A stretch of 64,000 nt of DNA from Actinomadura fibrosa (GCF_900659615.1 NZ_CAACUY010000008.1:1-64000), one strand, 5' to 3'; positions 16,628 through 25,602 are shown, numbered from the stretch's first letter. The notes: a model not told the origin generated them from the letters alone. A program made the numbers and translations.

Positions 16628-16984
16628 ATGGTCCTGCTTCGCCAGCTGCTCGGTGACGTACTGCGGCAGCTGCGGCTGCGCCAGGGACGCACCCTCCGTG
16701 AGGTCTCCGCGGCGGCGCGGGTTTCCCTCGGATACCTGTCCGAGGTCGAGCGCGGGCAGAAAGAGGCCTCCTCCGAACTGCTCTCCTCGATCTGCAAGGC
16801 CCTGGGCGTCCCGCTGTCGCACGTGCTCAGGGAAGTCGCGGATCAACTGGCGCTCGCCGAGCTCCAGCACGAGCCCGTCATGGCGGGCGCGCCGCCGGAG
16901 CACGAGCGGATCGCCGCCGAGAGCATTCCGGAGACGCCCGAGGAGATCACCGGGGACTTCCGCCCGGACATGGTCGCCGCCTGA
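16628..16984 (+). CDS. clgR: XRE-family regulator ClgR
   Basis: The 118-residue protein has a Cro/C1-type HTH at about 8-62 ([37 protein letters not shown]) that matches ClgR, the activator of clp protease and lon genes in actinobacteria. ClgR levels are normally set by Clp proteolysis through a C-terminal hydrophobic tail. Here the tail is DMVAA, ending in two alanines like a degradation tag, which supports the assignment. ATG 16628 has GGAGGGAG at 16612-16619. Location next to cinA is conserved. Confidence 0.88.
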   Translation: MVLLRQLLGDVLRQLRLRQGRTLREVSAAARVSLGYLSEVERGQKEASSELLSSICKALGVPLSHVLREVADQLALAELQHEPVMAGAPPEHERIAAESIPETPEEITGDFRPDMVAA

Positions 16985-17111
16985 TCGCCGGACGCGTTCT
17001 TTGCCCGACGGGGACCGCGGGTGTGCGCGGTCTCACGCATAGACGCGGCATACGAGGGGATGCCTTCCACGTTGTAGCGGATAACCGTAATGACGCGGAA
17101 GGAGCCGAGAG

Positions 17112-17579
17112 ATGGCGGCGGTCAAGAGCCCCCTGTCCGAGGAGTCCAAGAAGACGGTCGCGGAGGCGCTCCAGGCGTCCCTCGTCGATCTGATAGATCT
17201 CGCGCTCGTGGCCAAGCAGGCGCACTGGAACCTGACCGGCCGCAACTTCAAGGTCGTGCACGAGCACCTCGACGAGGTCGTCGACCTGGCCCGGCAGAGC
17301 CAGGACGACGTCGCCGAGCGCGCCGTGGCGATCGGCGCGAACCCCGACGGCCGTTCCCGCACGGTCGCCGACCGTACCGACATCCCGCAGCTTGAGGCGG
17401 GCTACCTGGACGACGACAAGGTCGTCGCCGCGATCACCGACGTCCTGAGCCAGATCATCGGCCGGTTCCGGGAGCGCATCGAGGCCCTCGACGAGCCCGA
17501 CCCCGTGAGCCAGGACCTCCTGATCAGCATCACCGCCGAGCTGGAGAAGCAGCACTGGATGTTCCAGGCGCAGACCTGA
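17112..17579 (+). CDS. dps: Dps-family ferritin-like DNA-protection protein
   Basis: The 155-residue protein forms a four-helix bundle. The inter-subunit ferroxidase signature is visible: His38 in KQAHWNLTG, His50, and DDVAER with Asp65 and Glu69. Dps dodecamers oxidise and store iron and shield DNA under stress. ATG 17112 follows GGAAGGAG at 17098-17105. The leader (17060-17100) is relatively AT-rich with TTGTAGCGGATAAC, a possible promoter. It is closed by a strong terminator, so it is probably monocistronic. Confidence 0.93.
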   Translation: MAAVKSPLSEESKKTVAEALQASLVDLIDLALVAKQAHWNLTGRNFKVVHEHLDEVVDLARQSQDDVAERAVAIGANPDGRSRTVADRTDIPQLEAGYLDDDKVVAAITDVLSQIIGRFRERIEALDEPDPVSQDLLISITAELEKQHWMFQAQT

Positions 17580-17639
17580 TCCCGCCGGTTCCACCCGGCG
17601 CGCCGCGGCGATCCTCGGCGCACGGGCGCGAGCCCGGTG

Positions 17640-17677
17640 ACGGAACGGCCCCGGTCCCTGGACCGGGGCCTTTCCGT
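17640..17677 (+). terminator. Rho-independent terminator after dps
   Basis: A perfect 11-bp stem GGCCCCGGTCC/GGACCGGGGCC (17647-17657, 17660-17670) is extended by ACGGAA/TTCCGT and followed by GTGTTT. It lies 60 bp after the dps stop. Confidence 0.85.
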
Positions 17678-17719
17678 GTTTCGGGCCCGCGGCGGGCCGC
17701 GCCGTGCCGATGATGGGGG

Positions 17720-18226
17720 ATGGCGACCCTCCCGAAGGCCCTCGCGCTCCCCGCCGCGCTGCTCGCCCTGGCCGCGTGCGGCTCCGGGACGCTCGGCGCG
17801 GAACGCCCCTGCACGGCGATCGGCTCCGCGCCCGGCATCGGCCTCAGCGTGCGGGCTCCCGACGCCGCACGGGTGTCCTCGGCGTCGCTGAGGGTCTGCT
17901 GGGACGGGACGTGCCGCGAGCCCGCGCTCGAACTCCGCCCGTCCTCGACCGCCGTGCCGGCGGGTTGCGACGGCGACGGACCGGACGCCGCCTGCGGGGC
18001 GGTCTCGTCGCCGGACGGGGGCAAGACCGGTTTCGCTCAGGTCACCGGCCTGCCGAAGGCGCCGGTGCGGGCCGTCCTCGTGCTCCGCGACGCCCGCGGC
18101 CGCACGGTCCTCGACCGCCGGATCGACCTCACCCCGAAGGCCACGTTCCCGAACGGGCCGCACTGCGGTGAGGGCGGTCCGCAGGCGGCTCTCACCGTGG
18201 CCGGGGGCCGGATGACCGTCCGCTGA
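17720..18226 (+). CDS. Secreted lipoprotein of unknown function
   Basis: The 168-residue protein has a signal peptide and lipobox LALAAC with Cys20. The mature part contains six further cysteines (CTAIG, VCWDGTCRE, GCDGD, AACGA, HCGEG), which suggests disulfides, and a beta-rich core (RAVLVLRDARGRTVLDRRIDL). I do not recognise the family. Its 3' end overlaps the convergent endonuclease-like gene by 35 bp. Confidence 0.75.
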   Translation: MATLPKALALPAALLALAACGSGTLGAERPCTAIGSAPGIGLSVRAPDAARVSSASLRVCWDGTCREPALELRPSSTAVPAGCDGDGPDAACGAVSSPDGGKTGFAQVTGLPKAPVRAVLVLRDARGRTVLDRRIDLTPKATFPNGPHCGEGGPQAALTVAGGRMTVR

Positions 18227-19073
18227 CCGCCCGTCCCGGCTCGGGGGCGGGCGCGGCGGGATGGTGCAGGTCGGCGACGACCGCCGTGTGGTCGGACGGC
18301 CAGACGCCGTCGACCGGACCGGTCCCGGCGCGCCGCACCGCCCGGACCCGTCCGAGGGACCGCGGTCCCGGCAGCCCCACGTGGACGTAGTCGATCCGGA
18401 CCCCGCACGAGCCGTGCGGCGCGGTGTGCGGGTTCGCGGCGTCCCAGGTGGCGGCCGGCGTGCCCGGCGGCGCGTACTCCCAGGCGTCGATGAGGACCTG
18501 GCCCGGGACGGCCGGGCGCGTCCGGTAGCCGCCGAGCAGCCGCATCTCGTCGGAGTCGGGCCAGGCGTTGAAGTCGCCGGTGACGACGGCGGGGAAGGCC
18601 GTGCCCGCGCGGCGCTCGGCGACGAAGGCGGCCAGCGCCCGCACCTGCGCGCAGCGGACCGCCGACTCGCCCGGAGCGCCGTTCAGGTGCGTGGTGAAGA
18701 ACGGGACGCGGTGCCCCGGGGCGTCGACGAGCGCGTGCAGGGCCATCCGGCCGTCGTCCTGGCCGCCGGCCGCGGGCAGCTCCACGGCGGCGCGGTCGGC
18801 GATCGGCCAGCGGCTGAGGACGGCCACCCCGACGTCGAACCCCCACCGCTCGACGCGCTCGCGCCACCGTTCGCGCGGGTCGAACGGGGCCCACGTCCAG
18901 CGCATGCCGAGCGCGTCGGCGAGCCAGGCCGCGAGGTTGTCGCCGCCGCGCCCCCAGACCTCCTGGAGGCCCACGATGTCGGGGGCCTCGTCGCGCAGGA
19001 CGGCGAGGAGCGCGTGGCGCCGCTCGTCCCACGCCTGGAACCGCCACCACACGTTCCACGTCATGACCCGCAT
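18192..19073 (-). CDS. Endonuclease/exonuclease/phosphatase (EEP) family protein
   Basis: The 293-residue protein shows the EEP metal-phosphoesterase motifs: MTWNVWW at the start, VGLQEVW (metal Glu near 43), the GDFNAWPDS box, and the closing WPSDHTAVVADL with the catalytic Asp-His pair. There is no signal peptide. Such enzymes cleave phosphodiesters in DNA, sphingolipids or small molecules; the nearby glycosylase hints at DNA repair but does not prove it. Confidence 0.85.
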   Translation of the reverse strand: MRVMTWNVWWRFQAWDERRHALLAVLRDEAPDIVGLQEVWGRGGDNLAAWLADALGMRWTWAPFDPRERWRERVERWGFDVGVAVLSRWPIADRAAVELPAAGGQDDGRMALHALVDAPGHRVPFFTTHLNGAPGESAVRCAQVRALAAFVAERRAGTAFPAVVTGDFNAWPDSDEMRLLGGYRTRPAVPGQVLIDAWEYAPPGTPAATWDAANPHTAPHGSCGVRIDYVHVGLPGPRSLGRVRAVRRAGTGPVDGVWPSDHTAVVADLHHPAAPAPEPGRAVSGRSSGPRPR

Positions 19074-19133
19074 ACCGCGCCCCTTCCGGCCGCTCGCGCC
19101 CGCGCGCCAGCCCCAGGGTCGCTCAGGGCGGCC

Positions 19134-19937
19134 TCAGGGGCCGGGGGTCCCGGCGGCGGGCTGGCAGCGCGGGCACCAGAACGTCACCCGGTCGCCGACG
19201 TCCGACGCCTGCGCGGCCCGCATGATGCGGGCGCCGCACCGCCGGCACGGCCGCCCGGAGCGCCCGTACACCCAGTGCTCGTGGCCGCGCCGGAGGTCGC
19301 CCGTGGTGATGTGGCCGTGCCGCTCCTTGTTGGCCTCCAGGAGGCGGTGGGAGAGCTCCACCATCGCGGGGAGGTCGGGGACGTCCGCGACGGGCGTCCA
19401 GGGGTTGACGCCGCGCAGGAACAGGATCTCGGCCTTGTAGACGTTGCCGATCCCGGCGAGGACGCCCTGGTCGAGCAGCGCCTCCCCGATGGCGCGGTCC
19501 GGCCGCTCGTCCAGCCGCATGACGGCCTCGGCGGCGAGCTCGGCGCCCCAGTCCGGGGCGAGCAGGTCGGGCCCGAGGTGGCCGACGGCCTTGTCCTCCT
19601 CGGCGGTGCGCAGCAGCTCGACGAGGCCGAGCGAGTAGCCGACCGCCTGCCATTCGGCGTTCGCGAGGACGAGCCTGACCCGGTGGTCGCGGGGGACGGG
19701 ACCGGTCCGGCGGATCTGCCAGCGGCCCTCCATGAGCAGGTGCGTGTGGACGGTCAGGCCGCCCTCGACCCGCACCAGGATGTGCTTGCCCCGCGACACC
19801 GCCGCGAGGACCGTCCGGCCGCGCAGGTCGGCCGTGGCGAGGCGGGGGACCCGGAAGTCGGAGCGCGCCAGCCTCCGCCCGGCGAGCGCCTCGTGCAGGC
19901 GCCGGGCGGCCAGCCAGACGACGTCCCCCTCGGGCAC
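19134..19937 (-). CDS. nei: Fpg/Nei-family DNA glycosylase (endonuclease VIII-like)
   Basis: The 267-residue protein starts PEGD (after the initiator), so Pro2 and Glu3 can act as the Schiff-base nucleophile and acid. It has a helix-two-turn-helix (LLDQGVLAGIGNVYKAEILF) and a C-terminal zinc finger with CRRC and CPRC. It would excise oxidised bases and nick the strand. The GTG at 19937 has a GGAGG site about ten bases upstream. PEGD rather than PELPE groups it with Nei2/Nei1 of actinobacteria rather than MutM. Confidence 0.9.
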   Translation of the reverse strand: MPEGDVVWLAARRLHEALAGRRLARSDFRVPRLATADLRGRTVLAAVSRGKHILVRVEGGLTVHTHLLMEGRWQIRRTGPVPRDHRVRLVLANAEWQAVGYSLGLVELLRTAEEDKAVGHLGPDLLAPDWGAELAAEAVMRLDERPDRAIGEALLDQGVLAGIGNVYKAEILFLRGVNPWTPVADVPDLPAMVELSHRLLEANKERHGHITTGDLRRGHEHWVYGRSGRPCRRCGARIMRAAQASDVGDRVTFWCPRCQPAAGTPGP

Positions 19938-19987
19938 CTCGGCGTCACCTCCGTCCCCTCCTGGGACGGCCCCCGGGATTCACTCCA

Positions 19988-20452
19988 TCATATGAACGAG
20001 GGGCTCTCCCATGCGGAGGGATCCTCGGTGAGCTTGCGGACGGGCTCCGGGAGCTCTCCGGAGGCGATGTGCGCGAGCGTCACCGATTCGAGGATGGACC
20101 GCTCGCTCGCGCGCAGCGCGATCCACACCTCCTGGAGGGAGCGTGCGGGACCCTCGTACCCGACGTGTTCCGGCCGCTCGCCGCGGACGCCGAGCAGCGG
20201 CCCGTCGATCGCGCGGATGATGTCGGCGAGGGAGATCTGCTCGGCCTGCCTCGCCAGCCAGTAGCCGCCCTCGGGGCCCCGCTGGCTCCGGACGAGTCCG
20301 GAGCGGCGCAGCTGGCCGAGGATGTTCTCGAGGAATTTCGGCGGGATCTGCTGGGCCTCGGCGAGCTGGACCGCGGTCACCGGATGACTTCCGGCCACCG
20401 CCAGCTCCGCGGCGGCACGCAGCGCGTAGTCGACCCGGGCGGACAATCGCAT
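19988..20452 (-). CDS. Rrf2-family transcriptional regulator lacking cluster cysteines
   Basis: The 154-residue protein has the Rrf2 winged helix (MRLSARVDYALRAAAELA, then PPKFLENILGQLRRSGLVRSQRG and GGYWLAR). IscR, NsrR and RsrR hold an Fe-S cluster with three cysteines near residues 90-110; here that segment (RGERPEHVGYEGPARSLQEVW) has none, so it belongs to the clusterless, CymR-like group. A GATAATAC box ends five bases before ATG 20452, so the mRNA may be leaderless. It is next to the glycosylase on the same strand, 50 bp apart. Its target is unknown. Confidence 0.85.
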   Translation of the reverse strand: MRLSARVDYALRAAAELAVAGSHPVTAVQLAEAQQIPPKFLENILGQLRRSGLVRSQRGPEGGYWLARQAEQISLADIIRAIDGPLLGVRGERPEHVGYEGPARSLQEVWIALRASERSILESVTLAHIASGELPEPVRKLTEDPSAWESPSFI

Positions 20453-20770
20453 GCTTCGTATTATCCCTTGCCGACCGGACTGGTTGGGCTTACTCGCTCC
20501 CGCCGGCCCCCGTCCCGGCGAGCGGGGCGAGGGCCGCGCGGCCCTCCCGCAGGCGCGCCGACCGGCGGTTCGTCCCCTCGGGGACGCCCGCCATGAGGGC
20601 GGCGGGACGCCGGTGAACTTCGTTCGATCGGGCGGCGCGGACCCCTCCGGCCGTGCGGTGCGCCGCACGGCCGGGTAACGGTCAGGGGGTGGTCAGGGGG
20701 ACGGTCAGGGGGTTCCGGTCAGAGGTCGGACCCGCGTCGGATCACGGGGATCCGGGGCGGGGGAGGCGGG
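20453..20770. other. Spacer between nagZ operon end and the Rrf2 gene
   Basis: No gene is seen. The region has a strong hairpin (20647-20674) and four GGTCAGGGG-type direct repeats at 20680-20730. A promoter for the Rrf2 gene lies at its left edge. Confidence 0.5.
20647..20674 (-). terminator. Hairpin at the end of the sugar-uptake operon
   Basis: CCGGCCGTGCGG and CCGCACGGCCGG form a perfect 12-bp stem with a four-base loop about 100 bp after the nagZ stop on the minus strand. There is no T-tract. Confidence 0.6.
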
Positions 20771-22222
20771 TCAGGAGGTTCCGGTCAGGCCGAGGAGCTC
20801 GGCGGCGGCTTGGGCGTTGGCGGCGGCGGCGCCGTAGGTCGCGAGGTAGGCGGCGGACCCGGGCCGCCAGACCGGCAGGCCCATCTCCACCACGACCGTG
20901 TCCGGGCGGGCCGCCAGGAGGGCGCCGGCGAGCGCGCGCTGGTCGGCGTGCCGGTGCGCGTCGCGGAGCACGACGACCAGGCCGCGTCCCGTGGCACGTT
21001 CCAGCACACGTCCGGCCTCGCCCGCGGCCCCGTCCGCCCGGACGGCGTCGGGCGCCCACGGGCTCAGCCCCCAGGGCGTCGGCCCCACCGCGATGTTGCC
21101 GCCCGCCTTCAGCTCCACCACGAGCGGCGGGGACCCGTTCCAGCCCGGCAGCGAGCCCGTCACGCGGATCGCGCGCCGGGCCGCCTCCAGCCCGGCGGGA
21201 CGGTCGACGGCGGCCGGGACCTGCCCGGCGAGCCAGCGCCGGAGCGCGGCGGTGCGCTCCGCCGCGTCCGCCAGCCGCTCCGGGGCCAGCCGTCCCCCGC
21301 GGACCGCGCCGGTGATCGCCTCCAGCGTGGCCCGCACCGTCTCGGCGTGCTCGTTCGGCCCGAGGCACAGCAGGTCCGCGCCCGCGGCCAGCGCCCGGAC
21401 GGACGCCTCCGGGATGCCGATCTCGCCGCTCGCGCCCTCCATGTCCAGCGCGTCGGTGACGATCACGCCCCGGTAGCCGAGGCGCTCGCGCAGCAGCCCG
21501 GTGATCGCCGCGTGGGAGAGGGTGGCCGGCACCCCGCCGGTGATCGAGGGCAGGTTGAGGTGCCCGGTCATCACCGCGCGGGTGCCGGCCGCGATCGCCG
21601 CCCGGAACGGGACCAGCTCGCGGCGGTCCAGCAGCTCCAGGTCGGCGTCGACGAGCGGGACGGACAGGTGGGAGTCCTCCACGGTGGCCCCGTGCCCGGG
21701 GAAGTGCTTCGCGCACGCCGCCACGCCCGCCTCCTGGGTGCCCGTCACGGCCGCGGAGGCGTGCCGGGCGACCAGCTCGGGGTCCGGGCCGAACGACCGC
21801 GTCCCGATGACCGGGTTGTCGTCGGCCGTGTTGACGTCCACCGAGGGCGCGAAGTTGAGGTTGACGCCGGCCTCGGCCAGCTCGGCGCCCAGCGAGCGGT
21901 ACACCCGCCGGGTCAGCTCCGGGTCGTCCACGGCGCCGAGCGCGGCGTTGCCCGGGTACGGGCTGCCGGTGGCGTGCCCGCCGAGCCGCGTGACGTCCCC
22001 GCCCTCCTCGTCGATGGCGATGAGCGGGTCGCCGGCCTTCCGCATCCGCGCGGTGAGGGCGGCGAGCGACTCCGGGCTCGGGACGTTCCCGGTCAGGGCG
22101 AACAGGGTGACCCCGCCGAGGCCCGCCTCCAGCTCGTCCAGGAGCCAGTCCGGCGCGGTCGCCCCGGGGAAGGACGGGAGCAGCGTGCCGCGCGCGAGCC
22201 GCGCGATCTCGTCGGCGTTCAC
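20771..22222 (-). CDS. Glycoside hydrolase family 3, NagZ-type beta-N-acetylhexosaminidase
   Basis: The 483-residue enzyme has the GH3 TIM barrel with the NagZ loop KHFPGHG followed by DSH (near residue 165), which holds the Asp-His acid/base pair typical of beta-N-acetylglucosaminidases. The nucleophile region is VIVTDALDMEG. A C-terminal alpha/beta domain (from about 330) is present, as in longer actinobacterial members. No signal peptide is seen, so it acts in the cytoplasm. Its GTG start overlaps the permease stop (GTGA). As last gene of the operon it would split imported GlcNAc-containing sugars. Confidence 0.9.
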   Translation of the reverse strand: MNADEIARLARGTLLPSFPGATAPDWLLDELEAGLGGVTLFALTGNVPSPESLAALTARMRKAGDPLIAIDEEGGDVTRLGGHATGSPYPGNAALGAVDDPELTRRVYRSLGAELAEAGVNLNFAPSVDVNTADDNPVIGTRSFGPDPELVARHASAAVTGTQEAGVAACAKHFPGHGATVEDSHLSVPLVDADLELLDRRELVPFRAAIAAGTRAVMTGHLNLPSITGGVPATLSHAAITGLLRERLGYRGVIVTDALDMEGASGEIGIPEASVRALAAGADLLCLGPNEHAETVRATLEAITGAVRGGRLAPERLADAAERTAALRRWLAGQVPAAVDRPAGLEAARRAIRVTGSLPGWNGSPPLVVELKAGGNIAVGPTPWGLSPWAPDAVRADGAAGEAGRVLERATGRGLVVVLRDAHRHADQRALAGALLAARPDTVVVEMGLPVWRPGSAAYLATYGAAAANAQAAAELLGLTGTS

Positions 22223-23070
22223 CCCTTCACCGCCCCGGCGGTCAGGCCCGACACCATGCGGCGCTGGACGAGCAGGAAGAACGCGATGACGGGAATGGTG
22301 AGCAGCGTCGAGGCTGCCATGATGGGCCCCCAGGCGTTGCCGCTGCGGCCGAAGAAGAACTGCAGCATGATCGGCAGGGTGTACTTGTCCTGGTCGTCCA
22401 GGAACGTGAAGGCGAAGATGAACTCGTTCCACGCGGTGATGAACGAGAAGATGCTCGTCGCGACCAGGCCGGGCGCGACCAGCGGGAGCAGGACGCGGAA
22501 GAACGTCCGCAGCGGGCCGGCGCCGTCGATCGCGGCGGCCTCCTCCAGCTCCTTCGGCACGGCCGCGACGAAGCCCCGCAGCATCCAGATGGCGAACGGC
22601 GCCGCGAACCCGACGTAGACGACCACCAGTCCGGGCAGGCTGTTCAGCAGGTCGAGCCGCTTGAGGTCCAGGAACAGCGGGATGACCAGCGCCTCGCACG
22701 GCACCATCTGGACGATCAGCAGCATGATCAGGAACGTGGTGCGGAACCGGAAGCGGAACCGCGCGACCGCGACCGCCGCCATCAGCGCCAGCAGGCTCGA
22801 CGCCACGACGGTGACGACCGCGAGGATCGCGCTGTTGGCGAAGTACTGCCAGAACGACACCTCGGCGATGCCGCCGTTCAGCACCAGGTCGAAGTGGTCC
22901 AGCGTGGGATGCGACGGCAGCGGCTTCGGCGTGCTGCTGAAGATCTCGTTGTTGGGCTTGAACGCGGTGGAGGCCATCCAGAAGACGGGGAACACCGCGA
23001 GGGCGAAGACGAGCAGGCCCGTCCCGTTCAGGGCCGCCTTCCTGATCGTCCTCTTGGCCGACGACGTCAT
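22219..23070 (-). CDS. Carbohydrate ABC transporter permease (MalG/DasC type)
   Basis: The 283-residue protein has six predicted membrane helices and the EAA loop KELEEAAAIDGAGPLRTFFRVLLPL that contacts the ATPase. Its ATG overlaps the stop of the preceding permease (ATGA), and its stop overlaps nagZ. It works with the permease at 23067 and the binding protein at 24123. No ATPase gene lies in the cluster, as in Streptomyces das and ngc operons where MsiK is shared. Confidence 0.92.
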   Translation of the reverse strand: MTSSAKRTIRKAALNGTGLLVFALAVFPVFWMASTAFKPNNEIFSSTPKPLPSHPTLDHFDLVLNGGIAEVSFWQYFANSAILAVVTVVASSLLALMAAVAVARFRFRFRTTFLIMLLIVQMVPCEALVIPLFLDLKRLDLLNSLPGLVVVYVGFAAPFAIWMLRGFVAAVPKELEEAAAIDGAGPLRTFFRVLLPLVAPGLVATSIFSFITAWNEFIFAFTFLDDQDKYTLPIMLQFFFGRSGNAWGPIMAASTLLTIPVIAFFLLVQRRMVSGLTAGAVKG

Positions 23071-24038
23071 CGTGTCTCCCCCTGACGCACCATGACCCGC
23101 ACGTACACGGCCGTGACGATGAGCAGGATCAGCGTGAGCACCAGCGCGATCGCCGAGCCCATGCCGAGCTTCGGGTTCAGCGAGCCGAACGCCTCGGAGT
23201 AGGCGTACAGCGACAGGTTGAACGAGTCCCGGTTCGCCATCCCGGCCATGACGAACAGCTGCGTGAACACCTTGAAGTCCCAGATGATCGACATGACGAT
23301 CAGCACCAGGAAGATCGGCTTGAGGATCGGATAGGTGATCTGCCAGAACGTCCGCCACGGGCCCGACCCGTCCACCCGCGCCGCCTCGTACAGCTCGCCC
23401 GGCACGCTCTTCAGCCCGGCCAGCACCGACACGGCGACGAACGGGCACGCCTGCCACACCACGCACACGGTCAGGACCGTGTACGCCGACAGCGGCGTGG
23501 CGAACCAGTTGTAGTCGTCCCAGCCGCCGCCGACGAGGACGTCCGGGAGCAGGTCGAGGGTCCAGTTGACGAGGCCGCCGGTCGTCCCGAACAGCCAGGT
23601 GAAGATGATCGCCGCGGTGACCGGCGGCGTCGCCCAGGCGACCATGACGCCGCCCGCGACGAAGCTCGACATCCGCCTGCCGAGCTTGTTGAGCAGCAGC
23701 CCGACCAGCGTCCCCACCACCAGGGTCAGCGTGACCGCGACCACGGCGAACAGGACGGTGTGCCGGAGCGTCTGCCAGAAGAACGGGTCGTCGAAGATCG
23801 TGCGGAAGTTCTCGGTGCCGACCGACTCGGCCGGCTCGCCGCGCAGCTGGCGGTTGCCCACCTTCTGGAACGACATGATCCCGATCTGGATCATGGGCCA
23901 GAACATCAGCACGGCGATCACGACCACGGTGGGCGCGATCAGCAGGTACGGCCCGAAGCGGGGCCTGCGGCGCTGGCGCGCCCGGCCGGAGGGTGTCCGG
24001 CCGGGCGCCCTGCGCACCGCGGGAGCGGTGTCGAGCAT
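23067..24038 (-). CDS. Carbohydrate ABC transporter permease (MalF/DasB type)
   Basis: The 323-residue protein has an Arg-rich N-terminal tail (about 1-27), six membrane helices, and the EAA loop GELYEAARVDGSGPWRTFWQI. The first helix is FGPYLLIAPTVVVIAVLMFWP. It pairs with the MalG-type permease, with which it overlaps by four bases. It starts 84 bp after the binding-protein gene, and this gap holds a large hairpin. Confidence 0.92.
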   Translation of the reverse strand: MLDTAPAVRRAPGRTPSGRARQRRRPRFGPYLLIAPTVVVIAVLMFWPMIQIGIMSFQKVGNRQLRGEPAESVGTENFRTIFDDPFFWQTLRHTVLFAVVAVTLTLVVGTLVGLLLNKLGRRMSSFVAGGVMVAWATPPVTAAIIFTWLFGTTGGLVNWTLDLLPDVLVGGGWDDYNWFATPLSAYTVLTVCVVWQACPFVAVSVLAGLKSVPGELYEAARVDGSGPWRTFWQITYPILKPIFLVLIVMSIIWDFKVFTQLFVMAGMANRDSFNLSLYAYSEAFGSLNPKLGMGSAIALVLTLILLIVTAVYVRVMVRQGETR

Positions 24039-24074
24039 GGCGCGGTTCCGATCAGCGGGGACGGGTGGCCTGCG

Positions 24075-24115
24075 GGGCCCGGCCGCCGCCCGCGGTGGCG
24101 CGCGCGGCCGGGCCC
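24075..24115 (-). promoter_or_regulatory. Intercistronic hairpin between binding protein and permease genes
   Basis: GGGCCCGGCCGC (24075-24086) and GCGGCCGGGCCC (24104-24115) form a perfect 12-bp stem. Hairpins at this position in ABC operons usually protect or partly terminate the message so that the binding protein is made in excess. Confidence 0.6.
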
Positions 24116-24122
24116 TCGGGTC

Positions 24123-25391
24123 CTACGGGTTGAGCAGCGTGTTCGCCTGCTCGTTGGCCTTCTTCAGCTCGCCGTCGGCGGGCTTGCCCTGCATGATGGC
24201 CTTCACGGCGTTCGGCAGCACCTTCTTGGCCTGCTCGAACTCGCCCCAGCCCGCGCTGATCGGGGTGAACTTGGTGTTGCCGGCGATCTCGGTGAAGATC
24301 GCGAGCTTCGGGTCGGAGAACTTCACGTCCGAGCGCATCGACGAGAAGCCGCTGTAGTCCGCCCACGCCGCGGCGTTCTTGGCGTTGTTCAGCACCGTGA
24401 TGTAGTCGAACGCCGCGCTCTTGGCCTTGCTGTCCTTCCAGACGGCGAGGTCGGAGCCGCCCGCCATGACCGGGGCGTTGCCCCCGGCCTTGGACGGGAT
24501 CGGGAAGACGCCCCACTTGCCGGCGTCCTTGTCGGAGACCTTCTTCATCTCCTTCAGGGCCCAGCTCCCGTCGATGTACATGCCGAGCTTGCCGAGCGCG
24601 AAGTCGCGCTGCGGGCCCTCCAGCTCGTTCTTGCCGACGTACTTCTCGGGCGCGACCTTCTCCTTGGTGACGAGGCCGGCGTAGAAGTTCACGGCCTCGA
24701 CCGCCTGGGGCTGGTCGAGCTTGCCCGCCCACTTGCCGCCCTCCTTGACGGCGACCTCGCCCCCGTTGCCCCAGATGAAGCTCACGAGCGCGTTCGTCTG
24801 GTCGCTGGGCGCGCCGATCCCGGGCACCTTCTTGGCGTCCTGGACCTTCTTCGCGGCGGCGGTCAGCTCGGCCCAGTTCTTCGGCGGCTGGATGCCGAGC
24901 TCCTGGAACCAGTCCGTCCGGTACCAGACCGCCCGGACGCCGCCGTACCACGGCACCGCGTAGGTCTTGCCGTCGGCCTGGTCGTTGCCGAGGGCCGTCT
25001 TGTTGAGCGTCTTGCCGTCGGCCCAGCCGTTGTACTGGTCGGTGATGTCCGCCAGGCTGCCCTGCTCGATGTGCGACTGGACGTCGGTGTTGCCCAGCTC
25101 GGTGACGTCGGGCCCCTCGCCGCCCGCCGCCGCCTTCTGGAAGGTGGTGGCGACCTGCGGCCACGGGACGTACTTGATCTGGACGTCGGTGCCCGGGTGC
25201 TTCTGCTTGAACTCGGTCTCGACGCCGTCGAGGAACTTGGTCTGCTCGGGCGTCCCGTCGCCCATCATCCAGACCTTGAGCTGCGCCGGGTCCTTGCCCG
25301 CGCCGGACTCGTCCTTGTCGTCACCGCCGCCGCAGGCCGTGGCGGCCAGGGCGATCGCGGCCGTGGCCGCCGCAATCCTGATGTACTTCAC
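24123..25391 (-). CDS. Extracellular sugar-binding lipoprotein (family 1 SBP)
   Basis: The 422-residue protein has the signal LAATAC with lipidated Cys20 and then an acidic linker (GGGDDKDES). The family 1 solute-binding fold follows (LKVWMMGDGTPEQ, GPDVTELGNTDVQ, PVMAGGSDLAVWK). It captures an oligosaccharide outside the membrane for the two permeases. The GTG start at 25391 has AAAGGA at normal spacing. The NagZ partner suggests GlcNAc, chitobiose or muro-sugars; that is inference. Confidence 0.92.
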   Translation of the reverse strand: MKYIRIAAATAAIALAATACGGGDDKDESGAGKDPAQLKVWMMGDGTPEQTKFLDGVETEFKQKHPGTDVQIKYVPWPQVATTFQKAAAGGEGPDVTELGNTDVQSHIEQGSLADITDQYNGWADGKTLNKTALGNDQADGKTYAVPWYGGVRAVWYRTDWFQELGIQPPKNWAELTAAAKKVQDAKKVPGIGAPSDQTNALVSFIWGNGGEVAVKEGGKWAGKLDQPQAVEAVNFYAGLVTKEKVAPEKYVGKNELEGPQRDFALGKLGMYIDGSWALKEMKKVSDKDAGKWGVFPIPSKAGGNAPVMAGGSDLAVWKDSKAKSAAFDYITVLNNAKNAAAWADYSGFSSMRSDVKFSDPKLAIFTEIAGNTKFTPISAGWGEFEQAKKVLPNAVKAIMQGKPADGELKKANEQANTLLNP

Positions 25392-25580
25392 TGGGGGATC
25401 CTTTCCGGCATCGCCTCACGCGGCCTTGTGGCCTGCGCTGCGAGTGGAGCACGGGCCGACCCTTTAGGGTCCATCCATGCCCCCCTCACCGCGCATCGCT
25501 CGCGGGCGCCCTGCACGCCAGTCGGCGCTCTGCGCGCGCCCTCCTCCCGGGTACGGGCCGGTTGGCGCTTGGGCGTAAAC

Positions 25581-25602
25581 TAACAAGAAACTTTCCTAAA
25601 CA
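25581..25602. promoter_or_regulatory. Candidate ROK operator in divergent promoter region
   Basis: The AT-rich stretch TAACAAGAAACTTTCCTAAACA holds the imperfect palindrome AAGAAA-C-TTTCCT within a locally GC-rich 252-bp divergent region between the ROK gene and the sugar operon. Similar TTAGGAAA...TTTCCTAA sites precede sugar operons in actinobacteria. It is therefore a likely site for repression and autoregulation. Confidence 0.55.
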
